DNA of 64,000 nt from Clostridia bacterium (GTDB lineage: Bacteria > Bacillota > Clostridia > Oscillospirales > Acutalibacteraceae): the NCBI GenBank assembly GCA_017503785.1, contig JAFVSK010000002.1, positions 18,571 to 82,570 on the forward strand. The letters are read 5' to 3'. The first letter of the stretch is position 1. Each line of letters begins with the position of its first letter. A model generated the notes under the pieces. That model saw only the letters and a program-made list of their open reading frames with translations, ran no database searches and had not been told where the DNA came from. Both the position numbers and the translations under genes were made by a program. Positions 5,186-15,244 of this stretch are shown here, one piece after another.

Positions 5186-8089
5186 ATGAAAAATGTAATG
5201 AGGATCCTGGCCGTATTGCTGGTGGCTTGCATGCTGCTGGCGATGCCGGTGTATGCCGTGGACGAGATCACGGACACCACCGGTGCGGGTAACACCGCAA
5301 CGACTGCACCTGAAGAGGGTGAAGGCGAAGCAGAGGACGAAGGGGTTTCCGCGTCGCTGCTGTCGTACATTGAGTATTATGAAAAATACTCCGGCAAAGA
5401 TAAGCCGCAGACTCCCGTTGTGGTCGGCGTTGAAAACGTGATTGCTACGGAGAACGCGGAGAAATCGGCGACTACGCAAGAAAACGTAGCCGGTACTTTG
5501 CTGAACAAGGACAACGGGTGGATCGAGTGGCAGGTCGAGATCCCCGAGTCCGGCATTTATAATTTGACGACGGAGTACTATCCGCTGGCAGACAGCGGTC
5601 GTTCCATCTCGCTGAAGGTGACGATCGACGGTGCCGCCCCCTACGTGGAGGCGCAGACACTGGCGCTGCCCAGAATTTGGAAGGACGCCGGTGATCCTGT
5701 CGTTGACGAGTTGGGTAACCACATTCGTCCGTCGCAGGTAGAAGCGCCGCACTGGACTTCCTTTGCTTTCGTAAATGAGCTGGGTATGTATACCGATCCG
5801 TACTTCTTCTATTTTGAAGCCGGTACGCATACCGTTCGCTTTGAGCGCGTTCGTGAGTCGCTGGCGATCAGCAAGCTGACGCTGAGCAACGCCAAGACGT
5901 TGCCTTCGTATGAAGAGTACGTGGCATCGAAGGGTACGACGAAGCCGACCGGTGAGGTTATCAAGCAGGAAGCTGAGAAGCCGCTGGAAAAGAGCGACTC
6001 CACGCTGTATGCGTTGATGGACCACCAGGATGCCGGCACCACGCCGAACCATCCCACCGCGATGCTGTTGAACACCATCGGTGGTTCCAACTGGAGCACC
6101 ACCGGTCAGTCCATCACCTGGACTGTTCCCGAAGGTGTGACGGAGGCCGGCTGGTATACGCTGGCACTGCGCGCCCGTCAGAACGCCAATCAGGGTATGA
6201 AATCCTACCGTAATCTGTCGATCAACGGTGAGATTCCGTTTGCTGAGGCGGTTAACCTGGAATTCGAGTACGATTCCGACTGGAAGGTTTACGCGCTTCC
6301 GCAGCTGTGGCTGGAGCCCGGCGACAAGATCACGCTGACGGTCAGCTCCGGTGAGCTGAGCGACGTGCTTCGCACGGTGCAGGAGTCGGTTTTGGCGCTG
6401 AACGATATTTACCGTAAGATCATCGTGATCACCGGTACCTCCCCTGACGTGTATCAGGACTATTATTTGGAGGACGAAATTCCCGGCTTGAAGGAAATGT
6501 TCCTCGAGCAGAAGGAAAAGATGATCGCGATCGCCAACAAGATCGTGGAAGTGAACGGCAAGACCGGTTCGCAGACCTCGATGTTGATGGAGACTGCTGA
6601 GAAGCTGGATGTGTATTCCGGTAAATCTTATGAGATCACCGCTGACCTCGGTTCGTTCAAGAGCAGCATTGAAAGCTTGAGCTCGTTGCTGTTGTCGTTC
6701 GGTCAGCAGCCGGTGGAGATCGATTGTCTGTATTACGTGCCCGACGGCGTTGAAGTGCCCGACGGTAAGGCAGGCTTCTGGACGTCGATGGTCTACAGCG
6801 TGAAGAAGTTCATCGGTTCGTTCTTCAACGATTATCAGGTGAAGGGCGAGGTCGGCACGGTTGACGCGTGGGTTTCCACCGGTCGTGACCAGATGCAGAT
6901 CATCAGCTCGATGATCACCGACTTTACCGCGCAGGAGCACGTGAAGGTGCGCTTGAGCTTGGTTGATACCGGTACCACGCTGCTTTCGGCAACGATGGCC
7001 GGTAAGGGCCCCGACATTGCGCTGTTGATTCCTTCGACAGAAATCATCAACCTGTCGATGCGTGGTGCACTGGTTGACCTGGATGCCGAGTACGGCTTGT
7101 TTGAGCAGATGGGTGACCACTTCACCGAAGCTGCCTGGAAGCACTTCCGCTATAACGACGGCGACGGCTGGGGCATTTACGCAATTCCCGAAACCCAGTC
7201 CTGGCCGATGGCCTTCTATCGTACCGACATTTTTGAAGAGTTGGATCTGGAGGTTCCCAAAACGTGGAACGAGCTGTACGAAATGCTTCGTACGCTGCAG
7301 GGTCAGAACATGAACATCGGTATGGTGGAAACCTCTTCGGGCACGCCCGGCGTTTCCGGTAGTATTGATATTTTCCAGAGTATTCTGTTCCAAAAGGGCA
7401 GCACGTATTATAATGAAGATTTAACGGCGACGCTGTTCGACACCACGCCGGCGTACGAAGCGTTTGAGCAGTGGTCGGAGTTCTACTCCAAGTATGGCGT
7501 TGATCGTAGTATCGACTTCTACAACCGCTTCCGTACCGGTGACGTGCCGTACGGTATCATCACCTACGGTACCTACAACCAGCTGATGGCTGCCGCTCCC
7601 GAGCTGCGCGGCTTGTGGAAGATGGCTCCCATTCCCGGCACGGTGCTGGAGGATGGCAGCATTCGTCACGATTCGGCTTCCGGCGGTTCCGGCTGCATGA
7701 TGTTGACGGCAGCGCAGAAGCGCGGCGTGGCTGATGCGGGCTATAAGTTCCTGACCTGGTGGACGGATCACGAGCAGCAGGTTCGTTACGGTAACGAGCT
7801 GGAAGCCACGATGGGTGTTGCTGCACGTTACACGCCTGCCGATATTGAGGCGCTTGACAAGATGGGTTGGACTGACGAAGAGTTGGCCGTACTGAAGGAT
7901 CAGCGAGATCACACGCAGAACGTGTACTCCATTCCCGGTGACTATCTGTTGGCCCGTTCGTTGACCAACGCGCTGCGTTCCACGCTGGATGGCGATTTGG
8001 AGCCGCGCCGTACCTTGTCGCAGTACAATCGTGATATCAATGCCGAAATTACTCGTAAGCGTAAGGAATTCGGCTTGGATAAGAAGTGA
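5186..8089 (+). CDS. Large secreted sugar-binding protein with N-terminal lectin-like modules
   Basis: This 967-residue protein has a signal peptide (cleavage near residue 24) followed by an acidic Thr-rich linker. Two beta-rich modules that look like galactose-binding/CBM folds cover about residues 90-240 and 255-400. A helical region and a class 1 extracellular solute-binding domain (about 560-965) follow, with motifs such as GKGPDIALL and IPETQSWPMAFYRTDIF. Ordinary binding proteins have about 400-550 residues. No lipobox is visible, so membrane attachment is unclear. The ATG at 5186 is chosen for AAGGG spacing; an in-frame GTG lies at 5180. It is the first gene of the transporter locus and probably feeds the permeases that follow. 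Confidence 0.8.
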   Translation: MKNVMRILAVLLVACMLLAMPVYAVDEITDTTGAGNTATTAPEEGEGEAEDEGVSASLLSYIEYYEKYSGKDKPQTPVVVGVENVIATENAEKSATTQENVAGTLLNKDNGWIEWQVEIPESGIYNLTTEYYPLADSGRSISLKVTIDGAAPYVEAQTLALPRIWKDAGDPVVDELGNHIRPSQVEAPHWTSFAFVNELGMYTDPYFFYFEAGTHTVRFERVRESLAISKLTLSNAKTLPSYEEYVASKGTTKPTGEVIKQEAEKPLEKSDSTLYALMDHQDAGTTPNHPTAMLLNTIGGSNWSTTGQSITWTVPEGVTEAGWYTLALRARQNANQGMKSYRNLSINGEIPFAEAVNLEFEYDSDWKVYALPQLWLEPGDKITLTVSSGELSDVLRTVQESVLALNDIYRKIIVITGTSPDVYQDYYLEDEIPGLKEMFLEQKEKMIAIANKIVEVNGKTGSQTSMLMETAEKLDVYSGKSYEITADLGSFKSSIESLSSLLLSFGQQPVEIDCLYYVPDGVEVPDGKAGFWTSMVYSVKKFIGSFFNDYQVKGEVGTVDAWVSTGRDQMQIISSMITDFTAQEHVKVRLSLVDTGTTLLSATMAGKGPDIALLIPSTEIINLSMRGALVDLDAEYGLFEQMGDHFTEAAWKHFRYNDGDGWGIYAIPETQSWPMAFYRTDIFEELDLEVPKTWNELYEMLRTLQGQNMNIGMVETSSGTPGVSGSIDIFQSILFQKGSTYYNEDLTATLFDTTPAYEAFEQWSEFYSKYGVDRSIDFYNRFRTGDVPYGIITYGTYNQLMAAAPELRGLWKMAPIPGTVLEDGSIRHDSASGGSGCMMLTAAQKRGVADAGYKFLTWWTDHEQQVRYGNELEATMGVAARYTPADIEALDKMGWTDEELAVLKDQRDHTQNVYSIPGDYLLARSLTNALRSTLDGDLEPRRTLSQYNRDINAEITRKRKEFGLDKK

Positions 8090-8103
8090 GAGGAGGGGTA
8101 ATC

Positions 8104-9012
8104 GTGAGTGCTACTACAAAGAAAGCGTCCAGTTTAAAAAAGCAGGCTCGGCAGAGCTACTTGATCCATTACATCATGATGTCCCCGTTCCTGCTTGCGT
8201 TCCTGCTGTTTACGATCCTGCCGATCTTGGCTTCGATCGTACTGAGCTTTACCAACTTTAACATGGTTCAGATCCCCTCGTTCGTGGGCATCGACAACTA
8301 TGTGCGGTTGCTGTTCGAAGACGACGTGTATATGATCTCGCTCAAAAACACGTTGATCATGGCCTTGGTGGTTGGCCCGGTTGGTTATATCCTCAGCTTC
8401 GTGGTTGCGTGGTTGATCAACGAATTGGGCTATCGCTTGAGAGTTATGTATACCTTCTTTATGTACACGCCGGCTTTGTGCGGCGGTGCAGCAACGATTT
8501 GGTCGTACATTTTCTCGGCTGACTCGAAGGGCTTCTTGAACGACTTCCTGTTGAAGCTTGGCTTGATCAACGATCCGATCCAGTGGCTGACCAGCTCGCA
8601 ATACACCATGACGGTGGCGATGGTCGTTGCCATTTGGGGTAGCTTCGGTACGGGCTTCCTGTCGTTCGTTTCCGGTTTGCAGTCGCTCGATCGCACGTAC
8701 TTTGAAGCGGCGGCCATTGACGGCTTGCGCAACCGCTGGCAGGAGCTGTACTACGTTACGTTCCCGCAGATGAAGGAATTCCTGTTGTTCGGTGCGGTGC
8801 AGTCGATCTCCTCGGCATTCTCTATTGCTCCCACCATCACGGGTAACCCCAGTACCAACTATTCGACGCATACGCTGGTCTTACATATTCAGGACCACGC
8901 CAACATTCGCTACGAAATGGGTTACGCTTCGGCCGCGGCCGTTGTCCTGTTTTTACTGATGCTGGTTGCCTGGCGTTTGACCAACAAGCTGTTGTCTAAG
9001 ATTTCGGCGTAA
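8104..9012 (+). CDS. Carbohydrate ABC transporter permease (first pair, MalF/UgpA-like)
   Basis: This 302-residue membrane protein has six predicted hydrophobic segments. Its cytoplasmic EAA loop reads EAAAIDGLRNRWQELYYVTF, the contact for the ATPase in CUT1-type sugar importers. The GTG start follows GGAGGGG. It lies 14 bases after the binding-protein gene. No ATP-binding subunit gene is present anywhere in the window, so a shared MsmX-like ATPase encoded elsewhere is the likely partner. Confidence 0.9.
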   Translation: MSATTKKASSLKKQARQSYLIHYIMMSPFLLAFLLFTILPILASIVLSFTNFNMVQIPSFVGIDNYVRLLFEDDVYMISLKNTLIMALVVGPVGYILSFVVAWLINELGYRLRVMYTFFMYTPALCGGAATIWSYIFSADSKGFLNDFLLKLGLINDPIQWLTSSQYTMTVAMVVAIWGSFGTGFLSFVSGLQSLDRTYFEAAAIDGLRNRWQELYYVTFPQMKEFLLFGAVQSISSAFSIAPTITGNPSTNYSTHTLVLHIQDHANIRYEMGYASAAAVVLFLLMLVAWRLTNKLLSKISA

Positions 9013-9027
9013 GGGGGAGGGATCAAT

Positions 9028-9918
9028 ATGCAAAAGATTAAAAATTGGATCGAAACGATCCGCGTTAATAACAGCCGCGTGATCCTTTCCCGTTCTAAGG
9101 GCGGTACGTTTGTGATCGGTCTGTTCGTCACGCTGATGTCGCTGTTTATGTTGCTGCCGGTTATTTACTCGGTAGTGCAGGCGTTTAAGCCTATCGAAGA
9201 AATCTACGCGTTTCCGCCGAAGTTCTTCGTGCAGAACCCCACCATTGACAACTTTAAGATGGTTCTCCAGTTGGCCGGTAACCTGTGGGTGCCGTTTAGC
9301 CGCTACCTGTTTAACAGCTTGCTGATCTCTGTGGTTGGTACGTTGGTGCAGGTGTTTATCGGCACGCTGGCATCCTACCCGCTGGCTAAGGGCCGCTTCC
9401 CCGGCCGTGCGGCGATGTCGACCGCCATTGTTTGGGCCATGTTGTTTAACGGTAACGTTACCACGATGCCCCGTTACCTCATTATTGCCGGCTTGGGTAT
9501 GGTTGATACCTACTGGGCGATTCTGCTCCCGGCAATGGCCAGCACGATGGGCGTTTTCCTGATGCGCCAGTTCATGGTGACGGCTATTCCGGATTCCACG
9601 CTGGAAGCCGCCCGCATTGACGGTGCAAACGAATTTACCATCTTCTTCCGTATCGTAACGCCCAGCGTTCGGTCGGGTTGGATGACGTTGGTCATCTTTG
9701 CGTTCCAGGGCTTCTGGAACTCCACGAACGGCACCTACATCTACAGTGAAGAGCTGAAGCAGTTGCCGGCCGTTTTGAACTCGATTGCCGCCGGTGGTAT
9801 CGCCCGTGCAGGCGCTTCGTCTGCCGTGGCTGTGATTATGATGCTCTTGCCCATGATCGTGTTCTTGATCTCGCAGAGCTCTATTACAGAAACGATGTCC
9901 CACTCCGGTCTGAAATAA
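9028..9918 (+). CDS. Carbohydrate ABC transporter permease (first pair, MalG/AraQ-like)
   Basis: This 296-residue protein is the second permease of the first pair. It has about six membrane segments and the EAA loop EAARIDGANEFTIFFRIV near residue 193. Its start follows GGGGGAGGG and lies 15 bases after the partner permease. Together with the 8104 gene it would form the heterodimeric channel of a CUT1 importer for oligosaccharides. Confidence 0.9.
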   Translation: MQKIKNWIETIRVNNSRVILSRSKGGTFVIGLFVTLMSLFMLLPVIYSVVQAFKPIEEIYAFPPKFFVQNPTIDNFKMVLQLAGNLWVPFSRYLFNSLLISVVGTLVQVFIGTLASYPLAKGRFPGRAAMSTAIVWAMLFNGNVTTMPRYLIIAGLGMVDTYWAILLPAMASTMGVFLMRQFMVTAIPDSTLEAARIDGANEFTIFFRIVTPSVRSGWMTLVIFAFQGFWNSTNGTYIYSEELKQLPAVLNSIAAGGIARAGASSAVAVIMMLLPMIVFLISQSSITETMSHSGLK

Positions 9919-9960
9919 AAACGGTTTAACGGTAGTTTGCAGAAAGGTGCGTGTTTGCCT

Positions 9961-12069
9961 ATGCCTAAAAAGTTAATGGGCGTATTGCTGGCAGTGTTGC
10001 TGCTGGTGTGCCCGCTGTCGGTCGGGGCGTTGTCGGTAAACTCTGTCCCGTACACGACGTACGATTACAATTTCTATGAAGAATCTATCTCCGCTCCTGC
10101 CGGCTACGTGGCCGAGGAGCTGATCACGGCGGAAACGCTGGGTCTTGAGAAGAAACTTGCCACTCCCACGGATATTTATTTTGATAATAAAGATACCGTG
10201 TATCTGCTGGACAGCGGTAACGGCCGCATTGTCCTGATGGATAAAAACTTCAAGCTGAAATCGGTGATGGACAACTTTGTTGACAAAAACGGTGAGCCGA
10301 TTACGTTTGAAGGTGCCGAGGGTATGGCTGTCGGTAACGACGGTAAGGTGTATATCGCCGACACCCTGGGCGAGAGAATTTTGGTGTTTAATCCCGATAT
10401 GACCTTGTTGCGTGAGATCTTGTCTCCCGAGGACGATGCTCACCTGGAGGAGGGCCTGCCCTTCGACGTGAACAAGGTTATGGTGGATAACCGCAATAAC
10501 CTGTACGCGATCTCCCGAAGCAACAACATGGGTGCTTTCGTCTTTAACGGAAACGGCGAGTACATGCGTTTCTTCGGTGGTAACAAAGTGCAGCAAACGG
10601 CGGAAGTTGTTATGAAATACCTGCTGCGTCCGTTCTTGACGCAGGCACAGTTAGAGGGTATGACTACCTCGACTCCCATCAATATCTCCAGTTTTGACGT
10701 TGATGGCGAAGGCTTTGTGTATACGTGTACCACGGTGGCTAACACCACCACGGTACCGGAGGGCATTATCCGCAAGCTCAACTACTTGGGCAAAAACATT
10801 CTGGATGAAAAACTGATCTTCGGTGACCTGGAATGGGACCGTAAGGCTGCCGGTAAAACGCAGGTGACGAACTTCATTGACCTGGATGTTGACAGCAATG
10901 AGTTTATTAACATGCTGGATTCCGGTCGCGGTAAGGTGTTTCAGTACAACGCTCGCGGCGAGTTGATCGCGGTGTTCGGTTCGTACGGCACTCAGTTCGG
11001 TACCTTCAATGCACCGCGTGCGGTGGAGTCGATCGGTGACAAGGTAGTTGTGGTTGACTCGGCAAAGGCGAGCTTGACGACCTTCCGTCCCACGGCTTAC
11101 GGCCAGAAATACCGTGAGGCTATCATTCGTTTGAAGAATGACGATTTCTCCGGCTCTTTGGAGATTTGGAGAGATCTGCAGAAGGAAAACTCCAACAACG
11201 CACATACTTATTATGGTATCGGCCGTGTGTACGATATGCAGGGTGAGTACGGCGAGGCTATGAAGAACTTCAAGCTGGCCGGTGACCGCGTGGCGTATTC
11301 CGATGCTTTCAAGGAGTATCGCAACATTCTGATCAAGGAATGGTTCCTGCCGATCGTTTGCGTGGTTGTGGCTCTGTATGTTCTGTCCATTCTGTTGAAG
11401 GTGTGGCGCCGCAAGCATGCGAAGGCCAAGGATACCAGCAGCGCGTATTCGAAGCTGGAGTCCAAGTACACCTTCCCGCTGTACACGCTGTTCCACCCTG
11501 CGGATGGCTTCCAGCAGTTGAAGCCCCGTAAGATCGGCTCCTGGCGTGTGGTCGGCATTTTGCTGGTAGCACTCTTTGTGGTGTTTACGCTGCAGTTCTT
11601 TGCAACGGGCTACATTTTCAACCTGAACCGTGCAGTGGATTACAGCCTGCCGATCATGGTTCTGAAGACCATTGGTATCGCCCTGTTGTTCGTGCTTGCG
11701 AACTGGGCCGTATGTACGCTCTTTAACGGTAACGGTAACCTCAAAGAGATTGCTTGCGTTACGGCGTACAGCCTGCTGCCGCTGATTGCGGCGATGGCGA
11801 TCAACGTGGTTGCTTCGAACTTCCTGAGCATGGACGAAGGCGCGTTGATGAACATTGTGCTGGTGGTTGGTATTCTGTGGACGTTCCTGCTGATCATGTG
11901 CGGCTTGAGCGCTATTCACGAGTACAACATGACACAGACCTTCTTCTCCACGTTGGCAACCATTGTGGGTATGGCGGTTATTGTGTTCCTGCTCATCATG
12001 TTCTTCAGCTTGATGCAGCAGACGACCAGCTTCTTCCAGTCCATTATTACCGAAGCACTGACTCGCTAA
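9961..12069 (+). CDS. NHL beta-propeller/TPR/YIP1 membrane protein
   Basis: This 702-residue protein has a signal peptide (residues 1-26) and an extracellular six-bladed NHL-type propeller (about 60-375; repeats such as TPTDIYFDNKDTVYLLDSGN and IADTLGERILVFNP). A TPR-like helical stretch (about 384-450; YGIGRVYDMQGEYGEAMKNF) and one membrane helix (about 461-482) come next, then a multi-span YIP1-type domain to the end. The ATG at 9961 follows AAAGGTG; a TTG at 9937 is possible. Proteins of this build occur in Clostridia beside DUF5696 genes and sugar importers. A sensing or scaffolding role at the membrane is inferred from architecture only. Confidence 0.7.
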   Translation: MPKKLMGVLLAVLLLVCPLSVGALSVNSVPYTTYDYNFYEESISAPAGYVAEELITAETLGLEKKLATPTDIYFDNKDTVYLLDSGNGRIVLMDKNFKLKSVMDNFVDKNGEPITFEGAEGMAVGNDGKVYIADTLGERILVFNPDMTLLREILSPEDDAHLEEGLPFDVNKVMVDNRNNLYAISRSNNMGAFVFNGNGEYMRFFGGNKVQQTAEVVMKYLLRPFLTQAQLEGMTTSTPINISSFDVDGEGFVYTCTTVANTTTVPEGIIRKLNYLGKNILDEKLIFGDLEWDRKAAGKTQVTNFIDLDVDSNEFINMLDSGRGKVFQYNARGELIAVFGSYGTQFGTFNAPRAVESIGDKVVVVDSAKASLTTFRPTAYGQKYREAIIRLKNDDFSGSLEIWRDLQKENSNNAHTYYGIGRVYDMQGEYGEAMKNFKLAGDRVAYSDAFKEYRNILIKEWFLPIVCVVVALYVLSILLKVWRRKHAKAKDTSSAYSKLESKYTFPLYTLFHPADGFQQLKPRKIGSWRVVGILLVALFVVFTLQFFATGYIFNLNRAVDYSLPIMVLKTIGIALLFVLANWAVCTLFNGNGNLKEIACVTAYSLLPLIAAMAINVVASNFLSMDEGALMNIVLVVGILWTFLLIMCGLSAIHEYNMTQTFFSTLATIVGMAVIVFLLIMFFSLMQQTTSFFQSIITEALTR

Positions 12070-12092
12070 TTACAGAGAGGAGAGATGAAAGA

Positions 12093-14327
12093 ATGACGAA
12101 AACAACACGTATCCGTTCCTTTCTTTGCCTGATCCTCTCGGTAGCGATGCTGCTGACGATGAGCGGCTCGGTTATGGCTGAGCCTGCTGAAGAGGAAGAA
12201 AAGGACGTTGTGGAAATCGGCGACATTGAGCTTGTTGGTTATCAGCAGGTTGCTCAAAGCGGCGATCTTACCATGTTTGCAAATGCCGAAAACGGATATT
12301 TCTATTTGGAAAACGCCGTGACCGGTAAGCAGTGGCACAGTGTGCCTGTCGACGTAGAGTACGACGAAGTTTCAAAGGGTGCCAGCACCCGCGGTGCGGT
12401 GCGTTCGCAGCTGATGGTCAGCTACGTGAACCGCAGCGAAATGGCCACGGTTGAATACGCTCAGGAAGCGAACAGCAGCTCCGACTGCTTGGAAGAGGGC
12501 GGCTTGAAGGTTCAGATCCTGAATGACGGTATTCAAGTGGAATATACGTTCCCGGCGGTGGGTATCACCGTGCCGGTGAAGTATACGCTGGCGGATGGCA
12601 ATTTCTTTGCCACCGTGTTGGTAGACGGTATCACCGAGACTCCGGTTGACGACAACGAATACGTTCTGGTTGACGTTACCGTGCTGCCCGCTTTCGGCGC
12701 CGGTAACTGGGCAACCGAGGGTTATTTGTTCGTTCCGGACGGCTCCGGTGCACTGGTGGAGTTTAACAACGGTATTCAGTTGAGCTCGGCCTACAAATCC
12801 ATGGTTTACGGTTCGGACATGTCCATTGTTCCCGAAACGCAGGTTACCTATACCGAAACCATTCGCCTGCCTGTGTTTGGCACGGTGATCGGTCAGGATG
12901 CGCTGATGGGCGTTGTAACCGAGGGCGATGCGACATCGTCCATTACGCTGATCAACGGTAACGACCGCTGCGGCTACAACGCTATCAGCTCGGTGTTCCA
13001 TTATCGTGTAATGCAGGCGCAGTACAACCTGTTTAACAAGCGTAAGGTGAACCTGGTTGCCGAGCCGGAATACGGTTTGGAGTCTTATCAGGTGCGTTAT
13101 TCGGCTCTCACCGGTGAGGATGCCGATTACATTGGTATGGCCACCAAATACCGTGAGTATCTGGTTGCCGAAAAGGGCTTGACTCAGCAGAAAACGCAGC
13201 CGACCTTCCACCTGGATGCGGTGGGCGCGTTTGAGCAGGCGGCTACGTTCCTGGGTATCATTCCTTACACCGAGCGTGTGGCGCTGACCACTTACGACGA
13301 GTGCCAGGTGATGCTGGAGGATCTGAAGAAGGCCGGTATTGAGGATATCACCCTGAAATACATTGGCTGGAGCAATAACGGGATTGATAACGTGAAGATG
13401 CCTAAGGCTGCTTCTCCGCTGAAGGTGTTGGGCGGTAAGAAAGGCATGAGCAACCTGCAGAAGTATGTGAGCACGCAGGGCATGGCGTTCTATCCCGATG
13501 TGGAGCTGCTGTCGTTCCAGAAGAACGGTAATGGCATCACGATCCGCAAGAACAGCATCCGCAACGTGTTCGGTAAGACCACGTATCAGCAGAAATTCAT
13601 GCTGTCGACCTACGTGATGGAGCTGGGCTCCAACATTACGGCGCTGCTCAGCCCCGAGAAGATCCCGTTTGTGGGCGACCGTTATTTGACCTCGCTGAAG
13701 GCGAACGGCTTTAACGGTGTTAGCCTGAGCACGATGGGTGAGTATTGCTACTCCAACTTCTATGAGAAGAACGAGCAGTATCGCTCGAAGTTCCCCCAGT
13801 ATGTAGCAGAAACGCTGCAGCCGTACAAGGATGCCGGTGTTGCCATGAGCTTCGACGGCGGTAACGCCTACGTGCTGCCGTACGCTTCGCTCATCACCAA
13901 TGTGCCGACTCACTCCAGCGGTTACGATATCTTCTCCGAGGACGTTCCGTTCTATCAGGCAGTGCTGCACGGTTACATTCCGTACACCACCGAGTCGCTT
14001 CCGCAGACGGCCGATCCGCAGGCTGCTTACTTGGCAGCGGTGGAAACCGGTACGGAGCTTTCCTACATTGGTATTCACGAGCAGGCTTCCGAACTGTTTG
14101 ACACGGCCTATAACAACCTCTACGGCAGCACCTACACGCTGTGGATGGAAACGGCTGTTGCACAGTATAAGGAGTACATGCCGTTGCTGAAGAAGATCTA
14201 CGATCAGACGATCGTTGACCATCAGAAGCTTGCTGAAAACGTGTATATGACCGAGTATTCTAACGGCATTCAGGTTACGGTTGATTACAACAGCAAAAAG
14301 ATCGAGTGGAAAGAGGTGACCGAATAA
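12093..14327 (+). CDS. Secreted DUF5696 protein
   Basis: This 744-residue protein has a signal peptide ending near VMAEPAEEEE. An N-terminal beta-rich half (IELVGYQQVAQSGDLTMF, YLFVPDGSGALVEFNNG) is followed by a C-terminal half that looks like a TIM-barrel glycosidase-type domain. This is the layout of the DUF5696 family, which sits in carbohydrate-import loci of Clostridia and has no established activity. The start at 12093 follows AGAGAGGAGAG; a longer frame runs back into the preceding gene and is rejected. Its stop codon shares one base with the next permease start, indicating tight co-translation. A role in processing or binding the imported glycan outside the cell is plausible. Confidence 0.75.
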   Translation: MTKTTRIRSFLCLILSVAMLLTMSGSVMAEPAEEEEKDVVEIGDIELVGYQQVAQSGDLTMFANAENGYFYLENAVTGKQWHSVPVDVEYDEVSKGASTRGAVRSQLMVSYVNRSEMATVEYAQEANSSSDCLEEGGLKVQILNDGIQVEYTFPAVGITVPVKYTLADGNFFATVLVDGITETPVDDNEYVLVDVTVLPAFGAGNWATEGYLFVPDGSGALVEFNNGIQLSSAYKSMVYGSDMSIVPETQVTYTETIRLPVFGTVIGQDALMGVVTEGDATSSITLINGNDRCGYNAISSVFHYRVMQAQYNLFNKRKVNLVAEPEYGLESYQVRYSALTGEDADYIGMATKYREYLVAEKGLTQQKTQPTFHLDAVGAFEQAATFLGIIPYTERVALTTYDECQVMLEDLKKAGIEDITLKYIGWSNNGIDNVKMPKAASPLKVLGGKKGMSNLQKYVSTQGMAFYPDVELLSFQKNGNGITIRKNSIRNVFGKTTYQQKFMLSTYVMELGSNITALLSPEKIPFVGDRYLTSLKANGFNGVSLSTMGEYCYSNFYEKNEQYRSKFPQYVAETLQPYKDAGVAMSFDGGNAYVLPYASLITNVPTHSSGYDIFSEDVPFYQAVLHGYIPYTTESLPQTADPQAAYLAAVETGTELSYIGIHEQASELFDTAYNNLYGSTYTLWMETAVAQYKEYMPLLKKIYDQTIVDHQKLAENVYMTEYSNGIQVTVDYNSKKIEWKEVTE

Positions 14328-15229
14328 TGAAGGGTAAGCGTTATAAGATGTCCCTTACCACGCGTCAGGCGTGGACGGGTCGCCTGTTCTCTCTGCCGTT
14401 CTACATCGGCTTTTGCGTGTTCTTTATCGGTCAGGTCTTGCAGTCCATCTGGTTCTGCTTCTGCGACGTGACGGTTGACCCGGTTTCGGGCTTGACGGCA
14501 AAGTGGGTTGGCTTTGAGCAGTTTGAGCATATCTTCTTGGTTGATGCCAACTACACCACCAAGCTGGTTTCGTCGCTGACGCAGCTGGCGTGGAAGGTTC
14601 CCGTTATTATTGTTGCCAGCTTGTTCATTGCGGTTATTCTGAAATCCAAGTTTGTTGGTAGAACGTTTATCCGCGGTGTTTGCTTCTTACCCGTGGTGTT
14701 GGCTACCGGTATCGTTATGGATATCGTGAACACCGATACGGTTTCCAAGAGCGTTATGAGCGGTAACATGGTTTCCTCCGGTTCGATGGTGGATACCGAT
14801 GCGCTGGGCGAATTGCTGGTGAACATGGGCCTTGGTTCGGAGATCACAGATTTTATTAACATGATCTATTCCAACCTGTTCGGTGTGCTTTGGGAATCCG
14901 GTGTTCAGATGATCATCTTCCTGGCTGCTCTGCAGAGCATCTCGCCCTCGCTGTATGAGGCCTCCGCTATTGAAGGCGCTACCGCTTGGGAAGATTTCTG
15001 GAAGATCACTATCCCGATGATCGGCCCGATGATCATGCTTAACATTTTCTACACCATTGTAGAAAGTAGTATTGCAACCAACAACGCCGTTATGCAGAAG
15101 GTGGTTACGGAGTATAACAACGTTAATCTCGACCTGTCGGCGGCTATGGGCTGGGTGTACTTTGCGGTTATTGCCGTGGTGCTTGGCATCGTGGCGTTCT
15201 TGTTCCGCAAGGTCAACGTGAAGTCTTAA
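14327..15229 (+). CDS. Carbohydrate ABC transporter permease (second pair, MalF-like)
   Basis: This 300-residue membrane protein has about six hydrophobic segments and the EAA loop EASAIEGATAWEDFWKITIP. The start codon overlaps the DUF5696 stop by one base (ATAATG). It is the first member of a second permease pair in the same unit, more distant in sequence from the first pair than a simple duplication would suggest. The loop between segments after residue 130 is unusually long (INTDTVSKSVMSGNM region). Confidence 0.88.
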   Translation: MKGKRYKMSLTTRQAWTGRLFSLPFYIGFCVFFIGQVLQSIWFCFCDVTVDPVSGLTAKWVGFEQFEHIFLVDANYTTKLVSSLTQLAWKVPVIIVASLFIAVILKSKFVGRTFIRGVCFLPVVLATGIVMDIVNTDTVSKSVMSGNMVSSGSMVDTDALGELLVNMGLGSEITDFINMIYSNLFGVLWESGVQMIIFLAALQSISPSLYEASAIEGATAWEDFWKITIPMIGPMIMLNIFYTIVESSIATNNAVMQKVVTEYNNVNLDLSAAMGWVYFAVIAVVLGIVAFLFRKVNVKS

Positions 15230-15244
15230 TAGGGGGTGTTGATC

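Noticed and set aside
5060-7393. A 777-codon open frame on the - strand
   Set aside because: It runs opposite the binding-protein gene, has a compositionally odd Arg/His/Gln-rich translation and no start signals.
11754-12092. N-terminal extension of the DUF5696 gene
   Set aside because: It overlaps the end of the YIP1 gene in another frame; the signal peptide and ribosome site place the start at 12093.
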